Assembly: GCA_002686055.1 (NCBI GenBank)
Contig: NYZU01000008.1
Location: 1 to 64,000 of the forward strand
Origin: Oceanospirillaceae bacterium
GTDB taxonomy: Bacteria > Pseudomonadota > Gammaproteobacteria > Pseudomonadales > Balneatricaceae
Length of the DNA: 64,000 nt
Direction of reading: 5' to 3'
The notes beneath the pieces are model-generated. The model was given only the letters and a program-made list of their open reading frames with translations, ran no database searches and was not told the origin of the DNA. Positions within the stretch are counted from its first letter, which is position 1, and the number at the start of each line of letters is the position of its first letter. This document shows, piece by piece, positions 22,298 through 32,735 of the stretch. A program made the translations under genes and the position numbers.

Positions 22298-23179
22298 ATG
22301 CTCAGGATTTACACAATTCTGCCCAAATATACTTTAGCAATAGTCATCTTTATGTCTACAGACTCAGTTAGCAAAAATGCAAACCCCTTTATTGATATTG
22401 GTGTCAATCTGACCAGTAGTCGGTTTGCCAAAGATCTACCGGAGGTTATTAGTCGCGCCCAAGCACAAGGGGTATATAAACAAATTGTCACTGGTACAAA
22501 TTTGGCCTCTAGTCAGGAAGCCGTTCATTTATGTCACCAATATCCGCAAAGCTTGTATGCTACAGCTGGTTTTCATCCCCATCATGCTAGTGAAGTAGAT
22601 GCCGTGAGCTGGTCTGCTCTTGAAACACTTTGGCAAGAGCCAAAAGTGGTTGCTATAGGTGAAACTGGTTTGGATTTTAATCGTAATTTTTCTCCACCTC
22701 AGCAGCAATTAGATAGCTTTGAAAAACACCTACAAGCCGGTTGTGATTATCCATTACCTCTGTTTTTACATGAACGAGAGGCTGAGGACGCGTTTTTTGA
22801 GCTGCTGGCCCATTACCGTCCACGTTTATTAGCAGGCGCTGTATTACATTGTTTTACTGGTTCACAAGCATGGTTAAAACGTTTGCTTGATTTAGATATT
22901 TATTTTGGCATCACCGGCTGGGTGGCGGATGAGAGAAGAGGTCAAGATCTACGAGATGCAGTACCTTTCATTCCTAGTGAGCGTCTATTGATTGAAACAG
23001 ATGCGCCCTATTTACTGCCTAGAAATATGCGCCCCAAACCAAAGTCTAGTCGCAATGAGCCAGCCTACTTACCTTCTATCGCGCAAACCCTAGCCAATCT
23101 TAGACATCAGAGGGTGACCGATATCGCACAACAAACAACAAATAATGCTCAGCGTTTGTTTAACTTACCAGTCAATTAA
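22298..23179 (+). CDS. tatD: TatD family metal-dependent hydrolase (start may be 22352)
   Basis: FIDIGVNLTSSRF, GFHPHHASE, IGETGLDFNRN, LIETDAPYLLPRN. Confidence 0.95.
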   Translation: MLRIYTILPKYTLAIVIFMSTDSVSKNANPFIDIGVNLTSSRFAKDLPEVISRAQAQGVYKQIVTGTNLASSQEAVHLCHQYPQSLYATAGFHPHHASEVDAVSWSALETLWQEPKVVAIGETGLDFNRNFSPPQQQLDSFEKHLQAGCDYPLPLFLHEREAEDAFFELLAHYRPRLLAGAVLHCFTGSQAWLKRLLDLDIYFGITGWVADERRGQDLRDAVPFIPSERLLIETDAPYLLPRNMRPKPKSSRNEPAYLPSIAQTLANLRHQRVTDIAQQTTNNAQRLFNLPVN

Positions 23180-23192
23180 GAAGGGCCAAAGC

Positions 23193-23444
23193 TTATTCTG
23201 CTCTTAGCCCCTGCACAAAATGTGTCACCTCAGTGCCTTGAAAAGGCCAATCTAAGCAACTGTCTGAACTTTCATGCCTTAACACAGGAATACGCATACC
23301 AAAGCGTTCAAATAAGGCATCGGATTCGGCTATATCGATGATCTCAACTTGCACACAATTTAGGTCCAAACTAGATAACAATACTTGCTCAGCATCATCA
23401 CATAAATGACAGCCTAAGGTTCCTAAAAGTTGTAATTGCAACAT
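23193..23444 (-). CDS. Glutaredoxin family protein
   Basis: LLGTLGCHLCDDAEQVL CxxC motif and IPVLRHE cis-Pro region. Confidence 0.85.
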   Translation of the reverse strand: MLQLQLLGTLGCHLCDDAEQVLLSSLDLNCVQVEIIDIAESDALFERFGMRIPVLRHESSDSCLDWPFQGTEVTHFVQGLRAE

Positions 23445-23446
23445 GG

Positions 23447-24001
23447 TTACAAGCGAGATGTATTGTTACTAGTGACGACAATACAATCTTGTTTATTCAT
23501 ATTGCGTAAACGATAAGGCTGATTACTGGTTATATAGTAGGCATCTCCAGCAACAAGCAACTGCTCATTAGCATCAACAGTCACCGTTAGTTCGCCACTA
23601 ATCACAATACCTGCCTGCTCCCCCTCAGAAACCTGCATTGCAGGCCCTGTATCACTGTCTGGGGGATAAATTTCATGTAGTAGGGATAATGCCCTATGTT
23701 CGTGGTTAAAGCCCACTAAACGTTTAATAATACTACCCTGACCCATATCAGGTAATTCACTAGCTTTATAAAAAACTTGCTGCTGCTGTGGCTCATCATT
23801 GCTGAAAAACGCCTCCATAGACATAGGCAAACCATCTAGTACTTTTTTTAGAGATGCTACAGAAGGACTAACACGATTTTGTTCAATCAGGGAGATTGTA
23901 CTGTTGGTAACACTCGCGCGCTTCGCTAACTCACGCTGGGACAAGCCACGCTTGGTGCGTACCTCTTTTAAACGAGCCCCAACATCAACGTCAAAACTCA
24001 C
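23447..24001 (-). CDS. XRE-family HTH regulator with C-terminal cupin domain (PuuR-like)
   Basis: LKEVRTKRGLSQRELAKRASVTNSTISLIEQNRVSPSVASLKKVL; cupin-like C-terminus. Confidence 0.9.
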   Translation of the reverse strand: MSFDVDVGARLKEVRTKRGLSQRELAKRASVTNSTISLIEQNRVSPSVASLKKVLDGLPMSMEAFFSNDEPQQQQVFYKASELPDMGQGSIIKRLVGFNHEHRALSLLHEIYPPDSDTGPAMQVSEGEQAGIVISGELTVTVDANEQLLVAGDAYYITSNQPYRLRNMNKQDCIVVTSNNTSRL

Positions 24002-25446
24002 TCTTTAGTCTCCTTGTCGGCTGCCTTTGCAGGAGTATCTAATAAGTTTTCATCTGCTGCATTTTCAGCGGCTTGTTGCAGTAATTCTTCAGGCAAAGGC
24101 TTTTTCGGTTTTATGCCACCTAATTTAACGATACTTTGGGCCCGATTAATAAGATTACCACGGCCGGTTTTTAAGCGTTTAAAGGCCGTATCATAGTTAT
24201 CCTGAGCACGTTGCAACTGGGTTCCGACACCCATCATGGCAGATACAAAATCGACTAGCTTTTTATGCATTTCTTCAGCTTGGCGAGCAATTTCTTGGGC
24301 ATTTTGGCTTTGATGCTCGTAACGCCAAATATTGTGAATCGTGCGCAATGCCATTAATAATGTCGCTGGACTGACCAACATAATATTGCGCTGCATAGCG
24401 TCTAAGAATAATGCTTCACCCTTGTCACTTTGCAAGGCCAGCATATAAGCGGATTCGACGGGTATAAATAACAACACATAATCAAGACTGCGAACGCCTT
24501 CCGCGTCCTCATAAGATTTGCCACTAAGATTAGTAATATGGCCACGAATAGATTGCAAATGTTCTGCTAAAGCTTGCTCGCGCTGAACCTCATCATCAGT
24601 GCTATGATAGCGGTCATAGGCCACTAAAGATACTTTAGCATCGATAATAACATCCTTATTATCTGGCAGATGGACTACCACATCAGGTTGTAAACGTTTG
24701 CCACTTGTTTGGGTAAGATTAACCTGCGTATGGTACTCATAACCATTACGTAAACCTGATTGCTCGAGTACTTTCTCAAGCACCATCTCACCCCAATTGC
24801 CTTGGGTTTTATTATCCCCTTTTAGCGCTTTAGTAAGATTAATTGCATCGGTACTGAGACGTACATTGAGATCTTTAAGTTGGCTAATCTGCTCGACTAA
24901 ACTGCGCCTATCTTGCGCCTCTTGGGTATAAACATGATCAACCCGCTTGCGGAACTCACCTAGTTGCTCACGCAGTGGAGTCAAAATCAAATCAAGTTGT
25001 TGCTTATTACTGGTATTAAGCTGTTCACTTTGTTTATTAAGTGAGGCTTCGGCAAATTGTTTCAGAAAGTCCTCAAACTCTTGTTTGGACTGTTTAAGTT
25101 GTTCTGCCTGCTTATTACTAGCCTGAATTTGTGCCTCTAATTGGGCTTTACTAGCCGCCAATTGCTCTCGACACTGGCTGTAGTTAAGCTGCAGTTCCGT
25201 ATATTGCTGTTGCAGATTTTCTTGAAGCTCTTGTAAGTTAGCTAACTGTGTTTGAGTTTGCTCTAGTTGGCTTGCTAATTTGGCATTTTCTAGCTGCAAA
25301 TGCTGCTGTTCGGCAAGGCTTTTTTCATAGCCACCATTGCCATTACTATTTGCCATACGTCTAACAGACCAGAGCACGACTAGTGCAACCAGGGCAATTG
25401 TTAGCCAGGGCAACCACTCAAGCAACATATTATGCCACCCAATCAA
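23998..25446 (-). CDS. rmuC: DNA recombination protein RmuC
   Basis: Long N-terminal coiled coil, then QGNWGEMVLEKVLEQSGLRNGYEY and PDVVVHLPDNKDVIIDAKVSL. Confidence 0.95.
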   Translation of the reverse strand: MIGWHNMLLEWLPWLTIALVALVVLWSVRRMANSNGNGGYEKSLAEQQHLQLENAKLASQLEQTQTQLANLQELQENLQQQYTELQLNYSQCREQLAASKAQLEAQIQASNKQAEQLKQSKQEFEDFLKQFAEASLNKQSEQLNTSNKQQLDLILTPLREQLGEFRKRVDHVYTQEAQDRRSLVEQISQLKDLNVRLSTDAINLTKALKGDNKTQGNWGEMVLEKVLEQSGLRNGYEYHTQVNLTQTSGKRLQPDVVVHLPDNKDVIIDAKVSLVAYDRYHSTDDEVQREQALAEHLQSIRGHITNLSGKSYEDAEGVRSLDYVLLFIPVESAYMLALQSDKGEALFLDAMQRNIMLVSPATLLMALRTIHNIWRYEHQSQNAQEIARQAEEMHKKLVDFVSAMMGVGTQLQRAQDNYDTAFKRLKTGRGNLINRAQSIVKLGGIKPKKPLPEELLQQAAENAADENLLDTPAKAADKETKE

Positions 25447-25792
25447 TAAGCACTGGAATTAAGGCTAGCCAGCCACCAAGACAATATATAAGTGTCCCCA
25501 CTTTGGCGGATAACAAGCGTTGCAGAAACACATAATAGAGGGCAGGAAAAGTGACAATCAAAAAGGCTACCGGAATCCACCAAGCAAATTGTTGCCAACC
25601 ATAGATCAAGGCTAATACCAGAGCCACAAAAGCCAAATTACCCGCCAGCATAAAGCGCTTGGCAGTCTTGCTCTGCTCCGTTGATATATCATCACTAGGG
25701 GCTGATAAATTATCTTGCATAACCTGACGAGCACTTAAGGCAGCTGCCATAGACAAGCCACCAGCAATGGTAAACAGGTAAATAGGTTCCAC
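25430..25792 (-). CDS. Hypothetical membrane protein
   Basis: 120-aa ORF with several hydrophobic segments; overlaps rmuC start. Confidence 0.6.
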   Translation of the reverse strand: MEPIYLFTIAGGLSMAAALSARQVMQDNLSAPSDDISTEQSKTAKRFMLAGNLAFVALVLALIYGWQQFAWWIPVAFLIVTFPALYYVFLQRLLSAKVGTLIYCLGGWLALIPVLIDWVA

Positions 25793-25868
25793 GCAAAAAG
25801 TCCTTTCAGGTCAACTTGTAAGATGGCCCCATGATAGCATAAGTGGCGCTGAGGTGGCAGATTATTGG

Positions 25869-26507
25869 TTAGTGCAGTTGGCTACCATAATCAGCATTGA
25901 TGGGTCTAAGGGCATCATAATTTTGGCGTAATTCAGATAGCGGTTTCAAACCATGATCATCAGGATCGGTAGGCATATCATGCCAGTCAATACTGCTAAT
26001 ACAGGTCATCATATCGTATTCACCAATGATCGCCTCCAGAAACATTAGTACAGCCTCAACCCTTAGGTCCTCGGCATGAATATTGATATCCTCAAGATAC
26101 AGATCTAGATGCAAATTACCTTGTACACTACGTAGACTAAAGTAGACTTCTACCAAATGTACCAGCAAGCCATTTAAATCAATGGCATCTGGAATATGCT
26201 TGTCACGTTGACTAAAGGCTAAGGGCTTAATACCCTCTAAAATTGGCGCCGCCGCAACTAGTTGCAAGACTTGGTCAATACCTTGCTGATAACCATCACA
26301 GCCAAATACCATATGCACAGTAGCAGCTTCGTCTGCAGGGGTGCAGAATACCGTCAGGCAAGGGTCTATAGCCTGTAAACCAGCATGCAGTTCATCTAAC
26401 AGCTCCGTAGATAATGCTGCGCGGTCACTAACTAGACTACACAATTCTTGTGCATTATCACTGACCAGTTGCCAAAAAGCTTGTATGTGGGAATTATTGA
26501 TGTTCAT
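25869..26507 (-). CDS. Conserved hypothetical protein
   Basis: 212-aa intact ORF in a clean intergenic setting. Confidence 0.6.
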   Translation of the reverse strand: MNINNSHIQAFWQLVSDNAQELCSLVSDRAALSTELLDELHAGLQAIDPCLTVFCTPADEAATVHMVFGCDGYQQGIDQVLQLVAAAPILEGIKPLAFSQRDKHIPDAIDLNGLLVHLVEVYFSLRSVQGNLHLDLYLEDINIHAEDLRVEAVLMFLEAIIGEYDMMTCISSIDWHDMPTDPDDHGLKPLSELRQNYDALRPINADYGSQLH

Positions 26508-26570
26508 GATACCTTGGGGGCTAGTTTATAAAGTGTAGCAAAATTTATTCTGCTTACACCTCTATAAACA

Positions 26571-26596
26571 AAAAGGAGTGCCAAGCACTCCTTTTA
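26571..26596 (-). terminator. Rho-independent terminator of rpsA
   Basis: Minus strand AAAAGGAGTGC-TT-GGCACTCCTTTTTG immediately after the rpsA stop. Confidence 0.85.
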
Positions 26597-26615
26597 TACT
26601 GCTAGCAAAGGGTTA

Positions 26616-28289
26616 TTACTGACCCATTTGCTGCTTGATCAAATCACCAATAGTGGTAGGACCATCAGCTTCCACAGACATGTTCTTCACATCACGGATA
26701 GCTTGCTTCTCGTCATCCATATCCTTGGCTTTAATAGACAAGTTGATAATACGATTACGACGGTCAACACCAGCGATCTTAGCTTCTACTGCATCACCCT
26801 CTTTTAGCTCATTACGTGCATCTTCGACACGATCAATGCTAATTTCAGATGCTTTTAGTATAGCTTCAACGCCTTCAGCTAACTCAACAACAGCTTCTTT
26901 TTCAGCTACAGACTTAATAGTACCATTAACGATAGCACCACGATCATTAGCGGCAACATACTCACTAAATGGATCGCTTTCTAACTGTTTGATACCTAGG
27001 GAAATGCGTTCTTTCTCAGAGTCTACAGACAAGATAACAGCTGTCACCTCATCACCCTTCTTGTATTCACGCAGAGCCACTTCACCTTCTACATCCCAGG
27101 CTATGTCAGACATGTGCACTAGGCCGTCAAGATCACCTTCCAAGCCAACAAAGATACCAAAGTCGGTAATGGTCTTGATATTGCCAGTAACCTGATCACC
27201 AGCCGCATATTTCTCAGCAAATACCGCCCAAGGATTACCCTGACACTGCTTAATACCTAGTGAGATACGACGACGATCCTGATCTACGTCAAGAATCATC
27301 ACTTCTACTTCGTCACCCAACTGAACTACTTTAGATGGGTGGATGTTTTTATTAGTCCAAGACATTTCAGAAACGTGAACTAGACCTTCAACACCATCTT
27401 CAATAGAGGCGAAACAACCATAGTCAGTTAGGTTAGTGATCTTAGCCATCACCTTCATACCATTCGGGTAACGCGCCTTGATAGAAGCCCAAGGATCTTC
27501 TTGCAGCTGCTTCAGACCTAAGGATAGACGACCACTGTCTTTATCAAACTTGATTACTCGAACAGTGATTTCATCACCTGGGTTGAGCATATCGCTTGGG
27601 TGCGCAATTCGCTTCCAAGCCATGTCGGTGATATGTAGCAAACCGTCTACACCACCAAGATCAACAAAGGCACCATAGTTAGTTAGGTTCTTAACGTAAC
27701 CCTTAACATCCATACCTTCTTCGATATTCGCCAGCAACTCATCACGTTGCGCACTATTGGCTTCTTGCATAACTGCACGACGGGATACAACCACGTTGTT
27801 GCGTTTTGGATCCAGCTTGATCAGCTTGAATTCCAATTCCTTGCCTTCCAGATGATCCACGTCACGTACAGGACGTACATCCACTAGAGAACCAGGTAGG
27901 AAGCCTTGAATATTGTTAACGGCAACAGTAAAGCCACCTTTAACCTTACCATTGATAACACCGGTAATCGTTTGTTCTGCTTCAAACGCAGCTTGCAACA
28001 CTTCCCAAGACTCAGCACGCTTGGCCTTTTCACGGGACAAACGAGTTTCACCAGTACCGTCTTCAACACTTTCCAAAGATACTTTTACTTCGTCGCCGAT
28101 CTTAACTTCGACTTCTTTAGTATCGTTTAGGAACTGTTCTACGGGGATAACAGCCTCAGATTTAAGGCCAGCGTTAACGGTTACCCAATCGCCATCGATA
28201 TCCAAAACAGTACCCACAACCAGGGCGCCGGGACGCATTTCAACAGCATTCAAGGATTCTTCAAATAATTCAGCAAAGCTTTCGCTCAT
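26616..28289 (-). CDS. rpsA: 30S ribosomal protein S1
   Basis: Six S1 repeats ([23 protein letters not shown] etc.). Confidence 0.98.
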   Translation of the reverse strand: MSESFAELFEESLNAVEMRPGALVVGTVLDIDGDWVTVNAGLKSEAVIPVEQFLNDTKEVEVKIGDEVKVSLESVEDGTGETRLSREKAKRAESWEVLQAAFEAEQTITGVINGKVKGGFTVAVNNIQGFLPGSLVDVRPVRDVDHLEGKELEFKLIKLDPKRNNVVVSRRAVMQEANSAQRDELLANIEEGMDVKGYVKNLTNYGAFVDLGGVDGLLHITDMAWKRIAHPSDMLNPGDEITVRVIKFDKDSGRLSLGLKQLQEDPWASIKARYPNGMKVMAKITNLTDYGCFASIEDGVEGLVHVSEMSWTNKNIHPSKVVQLGDEVEVMILDVDQDRRRISLGIKQCQGNPWAVFAEKYAAGDQVTGNIKTITDFGIFVGLEGDLDGLVHMSDIAWDVEGEVALREYKKGDEVTAVILSVDSEKERISLGIKQLESDPFSEYVAANDRGAIVNGTIKSVAEKEAVVELAEGVEAILKASEISIDRVEDARNELKEGDAVEAKIAGVDRRNRIINLSIKAKDMDDEKQAIRDVKNMSVEADGPTTIGDLIKQQMGQ

Positions 28290-28603
28290 GATAATTTCCG
28301 CGCATTGCCATCAACAATTGATTAACAACGCTTTGTTTGCCTGATGGTCAGTTACATCAGGGTAGTTAATATTAACGCAAAGTGTCTGGAACTGACGCCA
28401 AGCAGGGACACGAAGATATTTGCGCGCGCGAATTATAAACGATTAACAGTATTAATACAAAGCTTTACCACATACATTACGGATATGTAAGGTCATAAAA
28501 AACCTTAAAAGCAAGTTGCCATTAACGACTCTTGCACGGCAAAACCAGAACATGCCAAAATGCCGTGGTAGGTTATTAAATAATAACGCTAAAGGCCTCA
28601 TTT

Positions 28604-29293
28604 ATGTTTAGCTTAAAAGATCTAAAATACCAGCCAATTCCTTTGCCTGACCGTATCGATATGCCAGATACTGACATGATTGCAGCAGCGCAAACCTATT
28701 ACCAAACCATGCGCCGCAGGCATTCAGTACGTGATTTTTGTGATCGCCCTGTGCCGAAAGAAATTATTGCTGCTTGTATTAAAACCGCCGGCAGTGCTCC
28801 TAGTGGTGCGAATCATCAGCCTTGGCATTTTGTGGCCATCGAAAATCCAGATCTGAAGAAGCAAATTCGCTTAGCGGCAGAAGAGGAAGAAAAACGTTTC
28901 TATGCTGGCGGTGGCGGTGACGAGTGGATTAAAGCCCTTGAACCCATAGGCACCAATGCCGATAAACCACATTTAGAAATTGCACCCTGGTTGATTGTTA
29001 TATTTGCCCAACGCTACGGTGAACTAGCCGACGGTAAACGCTACAAAAACTATTATGTACCTGATAGTGTTGGCATTGCGACTGGCTTTCTCATTTCTGC
29101 TTTACACCAATCGGGTTTAGTGAGTCTAACCCACACACCTAACCCAATGCGGTTTTTGAACACCCTATTAAACCGCCCTAAATCAGAAAAGCCAGTGATG
29201 ATACTAACCGTTGGACATCCCCATGATAAAGCAACGGTGCCCAGTGTAGCGAAACTCAAAAAGCCTCTGGAAGAAATATTAACTTGGGCATAA
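28604..29293 (+). CDS. Nitroreductase-superfamily flavoprotein, iodotyrosine-deiodinase-like
   Basis: MRRRHSVRDFCDRPVPKEIIAACIKTAGSAPSGANHQPWHFV; AAEEEEKRFY...ALEPIGTNADKPHLEIAPWLIVIF; SVGIATGFLISALHQSGLVSLTHTPNPM. Confidence 0.85.
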   Translation: MFSLKDLKYQPIPLPDRIDMPDTDMIAAAQTYYQTMRRRHSVRDFCDRPVPKEIIAACIKTAGSAPSGANHQPWHFVAIENPDLKKQIRLAAEEEEKRFYAGGGGDEWIKALEPIGTNADKPHLEIAPWLIVIFAQRYGELADGKRYKNYYVPDSVGIATGFLISALHQSGLVSLTHTPNPMRFLNTLLNRPKSEKPVMILTVGHPHDKATVPSVAKLKKPLEEILTWA

Positions 29294-29342
29294 CTGGACG
29301 TATTTGGTACACCAATTTTAACAGTTATCAAACCGAACCAGA

Positions 29343-32300
29343 TTATTTAATCTTCACTTCTTTGACACCAAGATTTCTTATATTGGCGGCATATTTTCGA
29401 CTAACGGGCAATAAGGCTGAATTTTTACCGTAAACCAGTTTCAGCTTCATATCTCGCTGATGCCTTTCGATACTATGAATAAATTTTGGATTGACTAGAT
29501 AGGATCGATGAATCCTCAGTAAATACTTATCTCCAAAGTATTGATTTAAATTATCAATACCAATACGCAACAAAGGTAGTGTGCGACCATTATCTAAATG
29601 CACTCTACAATATGGCGCGTCAGCTGTGACGTAAGCCAAAATATGTTTATATTGTAAAATGGTGTTAATGGCTTCAATAACATTTGGTTTAGCAAGGACT
29701 TGAGCCTGACTGTTCAAATGAGTTTTTATTTGACTAGCAATATGTTGCAAATAAGTGAAATCAGTTGTGTCAAACTCAAGCAATTCTGCCTTGCGCCAGA
29801 ATAACAAAGTGTAATCTGGCAAATCCTCAATCCGCCACAATAACAAGTGTGATGCTTGACGGCTTATTTTGTAAATGTTTAAGGCATGAGAGGTAGCCAA
29901 ATTATTCAGTACCAAAATTTGACAATAATTTTCATTTTTGGACTCGTTGATACTCGACTCTGTAAACAACTTATCAATGTCATCTCCAGGTAAGTCCCAA
30001 TCGGGGTTATCAGGATAACTATGCACAGCTTGACCTTGATGGAAAAGTACACTGGCCTGCGCATAACTATGTTGGTGACCGATTGCAAAGGCACTTTTTA
30101 AAAGCTCAGACTTGTCAGTTATTGCAGTAATTTGGGTGGCAAAGACTTTTAGGGATTGTAAGCGTCTATTAGCCAGCAATAACTGTAAATGTTGGTTTAC
30201 ACGCAGTAAGATTTCTTCCCGCGAAAAAGGTTTAATAATGTAATCGTTGGCACCACAATCAAAGCCCTCTGTTAAATCACCCGATTGATGCTTACCAGTA
30301 ATAAAAATGACAGATAAAACCGTCTTACTATATTGTTGTCGCAACTTACGACAATATTCGAAGCCTGAAATATCGGGCAACATAACATCCAACAAAATAA
30401 GATCTGGCAAACGTCTATGTATTTGTTCTGCAGCTTCAGCAACATTAGCAGCTTGACGAATATGATAACCAGAGTTAACTAACTGCATTTGAATAAGATA
30501 ACGCAACATATCGTCATCATCGACAATTAATAAATCAAAAGGTTGTTGCTGTAGACCTAAAGGTTTAATTGCATTAGCATCTGGCATAGCTAATTGTGAT
30601 AACTTGTTTGCTGCTTCCAAGCCCACTTCAGAACCATATTGCCAGTCACGTGGCAAACTTAAAATAAAGCAGTTTCCTTGCCCGGGTATTGAGTCTATGG
30701 ATAAGGTGCCATTGTGTAAATCAACTAATTGCTGGGTCACTGACAAGCCTAAATATGAATCACGCAGATCAATTTTATTAGCAGTTTGATCTTCCTCTAC
30801 TGGTGCGGACATACTGCCTAATTGTTCAGGCTCAATACTTTTATCAGTGATTCTTACATACACCATATCCTTATGATCAAGGTCCTCTATACGTAAAACA
30901 ATTTCACCTGTATGAGTAAACTTGATGGCATAACCAACCAAATTATACAAAATCTGATAGAGCCGATTTTCATCAGCTAAAACCGTGGTAATTGACGATA
31001 CTTTTTGGCTGATAAGCGCAATGCCCTTAGCGTTAGCGATGGGTTTATATGCCTTTAAAATATGCTCAATAACTTTATTGACATTAAGCGGCCTTAAAGA
31101 AAGACTTAAATGACCATATTGTAGATGTGAAGCATCACGAATATCATCGATTAGGTTGTCTAATTTATGGGCACTTTCAAATGCCAACTGCAGGTGTCTT
31201 TGATGGTCACTAGGCAAACGATTATCCGCTATTACCTGACTAATTAACCCCATGGTAATACTCAAAGGCGTTCTCAGCTCGATAGTTGTATTGCTTAATA
31301 CGGTATCTTTGATTTTATGTGCCTGTTGCAGATTTTCTATAGCCAGGTTCTGCGCCTCTTCCTTAGCCAGACGTTCAGCTCGGAAGTCATCAACTAAATA
31401 AAGCGCAAAAACCATAATGGCAATTAATGCACCCAACATCCAACTATTATCAGTTATGACATTGGCATTAAGCCAACCGATTCCTACACCCAGTTTTAGT
31501 GAAACAAATAGAAAAAATAGGCTCCAGCCTAAAAGCAAATAAAACGCCGCACGTTTATTTTTCTGATAGCCCTTTAAAAGAGCTGTTATTACAGTAATAA
31601 AATAGCCAAGAATTAATCCGTAGTACAAATGAAGAAAATACTGACTAGGCACTAAATAAACGGCTAGGTACCATATAGCCCCAAGACCTATTACACATAA
31701 CAAACTCTTTGGCGACCTTTGGAAATAAGTATATGTGCGCCGTAACCAAAACCAGAAAGCCACCAAACCTAAGAAACTTAACGTAAAAACACCAAGTCTA
31801 AACATCAAGCTTGTTTCCGGTAAAAAACTACTATGGGTAAAAGGTGCCAAACAATAAATTGGACCTAAGCAAAAACAACCTGCCAAAATCAGATCTGACT
31901 TAGGAGCGAAATTACCCAAATTAACAAATGAACGCGAAAACTGAGCAGCGGTAAATGTAACCAATCCTATTGCTAAAAATAATGTTGCGTAAGGAACCCC
32001 CAAGGCACTCGGCCATAAATAATTGAAGATAAGATAATTGGTTGGAATCGGTAAAAACACAAGTGTAGACAGAAATAATACATAATATAGATAGTTTTCT
32101 TGTCTAAGGAAAAGATAAACACTCAGATTAAATAGGAACATTATTATCAGAGCACCGTAATACAACCCTAAACCATGGTAGTCATTTTTAATCTTGTTTA
32201 CCGAAGTCGATATTTCTCTTAAGTAGAGTGGTAAAGGAAATTTTTTATTAGTATTAGCGATGCGAAGATAATAAGTCTTAGTCGAACCATGCTCTATTTT

Positions 32301-32735
32301 TAAAGGGAATATAAAATGGTGATGGGGGATAGCACGCTGTTTTAAAGGTACAGACATATCGTTACGGATAGGCTGATAATTCCCATTGGCCAGCGGCTTG
32401 TAAAGTAGCAAATCACCAACACGTGGAACGGCTAGCTCTAAAAACCAAAATTCTATTGCGCTTTTGTTCGTAGTACTAAAACGTACCCAAAAAATATCAT
32501 TATCACGACTTAAATTAGCCTTTTCCCCTATGCCAGTATTAAATGCACCATCGGGTAAAGCGAGAATATCTGAAAAAGACATGGCTTGGGATGAATTCTC
32601 AGCGGAATCTACCAACCATTCGATCTTCGGTGCAACATAGTATTCGGAACTGGAATCACCAATAACGAGTTGGGTAGCAAAAACATACTCGCTAACAAGA
32701 AGCAAAAAAAAACTTAGCAAGTATTTTGTATTCAT
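29343..32735 (-). CDS. 7TMR-DISM sensor / degenerate histidine kinase / receiver / LytTR DNA-binding hybrid protein
   Basis: Signal peptide + DISM extracellular domain + 7 TM; H-box NTTIELRTPLSI; degenerate HATPase; REC LLIVDDDD...LLLDVMLPD...FITGK...IIKPF; C-terminal LytTR (LPLLRIGIDNLNQYFGDKYLLRIHRSYLVNPKFIHSIER). Confidence 0.88.
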   Translation of the reverse strand: MNTKYLLSFFLLLVSEYVFATQLVIGDSSSEYYVAPKIEWLVDSAENSSQAMSFSDILALPDGAFNTGIGEKANLSRDNDIFWVRFSTTNKSAIEFWFLELAVPRVGDLLLYKPLANGNYQPIRNDMSVPLKQRAIPHHHFIFPLKIEHGSTKTYYLRIANTNKKFPLPLYLREISTSVNKIKNDYHGLGLYYGALIIMFLFNLSVYLFLRQENYLYYVLFLSTLVFLPIPTNYLIFNYLWPSALGVPYATLFLAIGLVTFTAAQFSRSFVNLGNFAPKSDLILAGCFCLGPIYCLAPFTHSSFLPETSLMFRLGVFTLSFLGLVAFWFWLRRTYTYFQRSPKSLLCVIGLGAIWYLAVYLVPSQYFLHLYYGLILGYFITVITALLKGYQKNKRAAFYLLLGWSLFFLFVSLKLGVGIGWLNANVITDNSWMLGALIAIMVFALYLVDDFRAERLAKEEAQNLAIENLQQAHKIKDTVLSNTTIELRTPLSITMGLISQVIADNRLPSDHQRHLQLAFESAHKLDNLIDDIRDASHLQYGHLSLSLRPLNVNKVIEHILKAYKPIANAKGIALISQKVSSITTVLADENRLYQILYNLVGYAIKFTHTGEIVLRIEDLDHKDMVYVRITDKSIEPEQLGSMSAPVEEDQTANKIDLRDSYLGLSVTQQLVDLHNGTLSIDSIPGQGNCFILSLPRDWQYGSEVGLEAANKLSQLAMPDANAIKPLGLQQQPFDLLIVDDDDMLRYLIQMQLVNSGYHIRQAANVAEAAEQIHRRLPDLILLDVMLPDISGFEYCRKLRQQYSKTVLSVIFITGKHQSGDLTEGFDCGANDYIIKPFSREEILLRVNQHLQLLLANRRLQSLKVFATQITAITDKSELLKSAFAIGHQHSYAQASVLFHQGQAVHSYPDNPDWDLPGDDIDKLFTESSINESKNENYCQILVLNNLATSHALNIYKISRQASHLLLWRIEDLPDYTLLFWRKAELLEFDTTDFTYLQHIASQIKTHLNSQAQVLAKPNVIEAINTILQYKHILAYVTADAPYCRVHLDNGRTLPLLRIGIDNLNQYFGDKYLLRIHRSYLVNPKFIHSIERHQRDMKLKLVYGKNSALLPVSRKYAANIRNLGVKEVKIK

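Noticed and set aside
26635-28344. Several plus-strand ORFs (up to 186 aa) opposite rpsA
   Set aside because: Antisense shadows of the repetitive rpsA coding sequence.
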